A stretch of DNA of 64,000 nt from MGIIa-L3 sp038150305 (GTDB lineage Archaea; Thermoplasmatota; Poseidoniia; Poseidoniales; Poseidoniaceae): positions 14,963 through 78,962 of the forward strand of contig JAYOTG010000008.1 in NCBI GenBank assembly GCA_038150305.1, written 5' to 3'. Position numbers and translations under genes: made by a program. Each line of letters starts with the position of its first letter. The stretch's first letter is position 1. This document shows, piece after piece, positions 61,933 through 64,000 of the stretch. The notes below the pieces were generated by a model. The model did no database searches and had not been told where the DNA came from. It saw only the letters and a program-made list of their open reading frames with translations.

Positions 61933-64000
61933 TCACTCGTTGTACTCGGACCAGTCCTCTTGGCCGGCTTCCCTGTACCACCAGGTTCCAACTTCGTCTT
62001 CGTACCATTCTGTGCCGAACTCGTCAACGTTGATTCCGTCGTCCTCGAGTGCCTCTTCGTGCACCTCTTCCGCCTCATCATGGTCCGTTTCATCGTGATC
62101 CGTCTCCACGCCAGAGACCTCTGAAATCAGCGCATCGCTCGGGCGTTCCTTGACTTCGGGCTGCGCGTCCTCAACGGTCGCTCCGGTGGCCTTCAGGTCC
62201 GACAAACTGGTGGTGGTCGTCAAGTCAACGGCCTCCTCCTTGGCGGTGGCAAAGCCATAGTCGTCGTCGTCCAAATCGTCCTCCGTGAAGTCCTCGTCGT
62301 CCTCTGGACGGCGCAGCACGACCACGGCCACGACGAGTCCGGCGAGGACCGCGATAGCACCCAGTCCGATGATCAGGCCGCTTGAACCGGAGGGAGCATC
62401 CCCCGTGCTGGTGTCGTCCGTGCGCGCTTCGAGCGCCCACTCGAGGGCGATGGAACCCTCGTAACTCAGGCTGGCATTTGAGGCCGTGGTGAGCACGTAG
62501 GTGGTGGTCGCCTCGAAGGTCGTCCCGTCCTCGTCGGCCAAGTCGCGCAGCGTCGTCATCGACCACACGACTTGCCGTTCGCCGTTCGCCACGATGTCAT
62601 CGTTGCCTTGCAGCAGGTCAAAGCGCATCAGGCCAAGGGTCTCTGCGCTCGCATCAAAGGACACCGTCACCGAGAAGGCGTTCGGGTTGCGCAGGGTGCA
62701 CTGGGTGTTTTGCTCGACGGTCACGTCGCGTGGGATAGAGCGCGTGGTGCAACCGTTGACCTCCAGTGGGAGGAGTTCCGTCACCTCAACTGGATCGTCC
62801 GTGCCGCCGCCTCCCGTCGATTGGTTGCCAGCATCGGGGCCGCCGTTGTCCGTGCTCCGCTCGAGGGTGACCTCGTGGACGGTGGGGACCAACACCCAGG
62901 GGTACGCGCTGTTGTCCAGCGAAAATCGGACCATGGTGGCCTCCGTTGAGGGGGATTCGAGGACGTAGGTGCCGCCGTTGGGCGTCAGCGAGCCCGTGCC
63001 GAGTTCGGCACCATCGGCCCCCAACACGGTGTAGGACATGGAAAGCAAGGGTGCAGCCCCGAGCTGTTCGACCGAGGCCTCTTCAACGGTGAGTGAAATG
63101 GACCACGTCGCGTCGTCCGTCACTTGCACGATGGTGGGTCCATCGACGTCAACCTGAACGGTGCCGTACCCGGTCATGCTCTGTGTCACGCCGCCCCACG
63201 GCTGGCGCAGCGGATCGTCGTTCACGCCGAGCACGCCGTACTCGAAGGTCAACTCGCCGACGTTTTGCGCCATTTGGGTGTCCCACGCCATCAGGCTCGT
63301 TTCCTCAAGACCGACGAAGTGGCCGTTTGCATCGGTGCTTCCCGTCACGTTGCGGGCAAAGCCGCTGGCGGGGTGCTCAATGCGGAGCCAGGCCGAGGCC
63401 TCGTCCAAGGCCTCACCGTCTGCAGTGACCTCAACGGTTGCTTTGAGAGGAGCGTCGAGAGGAATCAGGCGAACGCCGTCGGTGGTCACGTCCCCTTCCA
63501 AAACCAAAGAGACGTTTGTAATGCGGAGGCTGTCGTTGCGTGGCACGACCGGCCCTGTGGTCACCAGCGTGCTCGTGTTGCCGTGTTCGTCGACCGCCAG
63601 AACGCCGACGTGGTACGGCGTGCCGTCAACCAACGGTGCGGCTGGGGTCACCGTCGAGGAGGCATCGGTGAAGGCCGAGGTCATGTTCACCGTCACCGGG
63701 GTTGACGTGCCGTCCTCCACGACGAGGGCAGGCGTCAGTCCGGCGGTCGAATTGAAGGATTGAGCCCTCACGTACACCTGGAAGGATTGGGCCGTGGTCG
63801 CCGTGGCGTCATCCCACCACACCGACACGTGGCCGCCTTGGTCGGTGGCAACGTCGGCGGCAGCAAGGTTGGTCACGGCCGGTGGAGGCGCGGGATAGGG
63901 CACCTGAACCGTCAGCACGTCGGAGAGGTTGCTCCGCAAGCCGAAGACGTGCCGTGAGCGAACCGCGTAATCGTACACGTCGCCGTAGTTGACGTTGGTG
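61933..64000 (-). CDS. FN3-containing membrane-anchored surface protein, 5' end outside window
   Basis: At least 689 residues; the frame is open to the right edge (TNVNYGDVYDYAVRSRH precedes the first apparent start). It contains an FN3-type repeat (VTNLAAADVATDQGGHVSVW) like those of the giant protein, several beta-rich domains and a Gly/Thr-rich linker. A beta-sandwich with two cysteines (VNGCTTRSIPRDV, NTQCTLRNP) follows. One membrane helix (LIIGLGAIAVLAGLVVAVVV) precedes a strongly acidic cytoplasmic tail. The tail ends in an aromatic cluster: FGTEWYEDEVGTWWYREAGQ followed by EDWSEYNE. The role is unknown; the tail could be a docking motif. Confidence 0.82.
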   Translation of the reverse strand, partial: TNVNYGDVYDYAVRSRHVFGLRSNLSDVLTVQVPYPAPPPAVTNLAAADVATDQGGHVSVWWDDATATTAQSFQVYVRAQSFNSTAGLTPALVVEDGTSTPVTVNMTSAFTDASSTVTPAAPLVDGTPYHVGVLAVDEHGNTSTLVTTGPVVPRNDSLRITNVSLVLEGDVTTDGVRLIPLDAPLKATVEVTADGEALDEASAWLRIEHPASGFARNVTGSTDANGHFVGLEETSLMAWDTQMAQNVGELTFEYGVLGVNDDPLRQPWGGVTQSMTGYGTVQVDVDGPTIVQVTDDATWSISLTVEEASVEQLGAAPLLSMSYTVLGADGAELGTGSLTPNGGTYVLESPSTEATMVRFSLDNSAYPWVLVPTVHEVTLERSTDNGGPDAGNQSTGGGGTDDPVEVTELLPLEVNGCTTRSIPRDVTVEQNTQCTLRNPNAFSVTVSFDASAETLGLMRFDLLQGNDDIVANGERQVVWSMTTLRDLADEDGTTFEATTTYVLTTASNASLSYEGSIALEWALEARTDDTSTGDAPSGSSGLIIGLGAIAVLAGLVVAVVVLRRPEDDEDFTEDDLDDDDYGFATAKEEAVDLTTTTSLSDLKATGATVEDAQPEVKERPSDALISEVSGVETDHDETDHDEAEEVHEEALEDDGINVDEFGTEWYEDEVGTWWYREAGQEDWSEYNE

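Overview
The window is a gene-dense, GC-rich (roughly 60 percent or more by eye) stretch of archaeal chromosome. Archaeal markers are the replicative MCM helicase, the GatE subunit of the archaeal Glu-tRNA(Gln) amidotransferase, Trm1, Pth2-type peptidyl-tRNA hydrolases, an archaeosine-type radical SAM protein (RaSEA-like), a PAC2-family protein, and TATA boxes about 25 nt upstream of start codons (leaderless transcription). The compact layout, very large secreted propeller and FN3 proteins with short cytoplasmic tails, and many bacterial-type enzymes (MaeB, RlmH, AddAB-like nuclease, low-specificity threonine aldolase) suggest a marine Poseidoniales / Marine Group II-like euryarchaeon. That placement is inference, not proven here. 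I found no rRNA, tRNA, CRISPR array, insertion sequence or prophage.

Layout. 1-2200: large helical-repeat protein running off the left edge. 2375-5250: small membrane protein and an MMPL/RND exporter. 5251-9521: DHH phosphoesterase, Nudix hydrolase, cobalamin adenosyltransferase, DUF2203 protein, two membrane proteins, RlmH. 9596-11496: orphan protein, thioredoxin/GST-fold protein and a membrane-anchored formylglycine-generating-enzyme-like protein. 11463-15348: malic enzyme/phosphotransacetylase fusion divergent from pyruvate kinase. 15423-23849: giant surface protein of about 2,800 residues. 23893-26816: PabC and fused PabB-PabA (p-aminobenzoate synthesis). 26853-30857: zinc-ribbon membrane protein, Obg/YchF-type GTPase and a remarkable CcoN-like membrane protein that has lost its metal ligands and gained EF-hands. 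30898-34836: probable operon of coiled-coil protein, phosphatidylserine-decarboxylase-like protein, secreted hydrolase and RaSEA-like enzyme. 35005-36968: HTH regulator, proline iminopeptidase, methyltransferase. 36963-47790: two-subunit AddAB-like helicase-nuclease divergent from a large unknown zinc-finger protein. 47780-51106: secreted thioredoxin-like protein, threonine aldolase, two Pth2 paralogs, a MerT-like membrane protein. 51090-53438: probable corrinoid-uptake pair (ECF S component and a propeller protein with a DUF4430 domain). 53435-58973: GatE, MCM, PurM. 58977-61880: decayed transporter remnant, rhodanese, Trm1, PAC2 protein. 61933-64000: FN3 surface protein running off the right edge.

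Themes that connect the genes: corrinoid use (adenosyltransferase plus uptake pair), the pyruvate node (malic enzyme and pyruvate kinase back to back), folate precursor synthesis, tRNA processing and rescue, and DNA replication/repair. The strongest candidates for undescribed biology are the ligand-less CcoN-like/EF-hand protein with its small membrane partner, the AddAB-like complex in which both subunits carry an iron-sulfur-type cysteine set, and the DUF4430/ECF pair.
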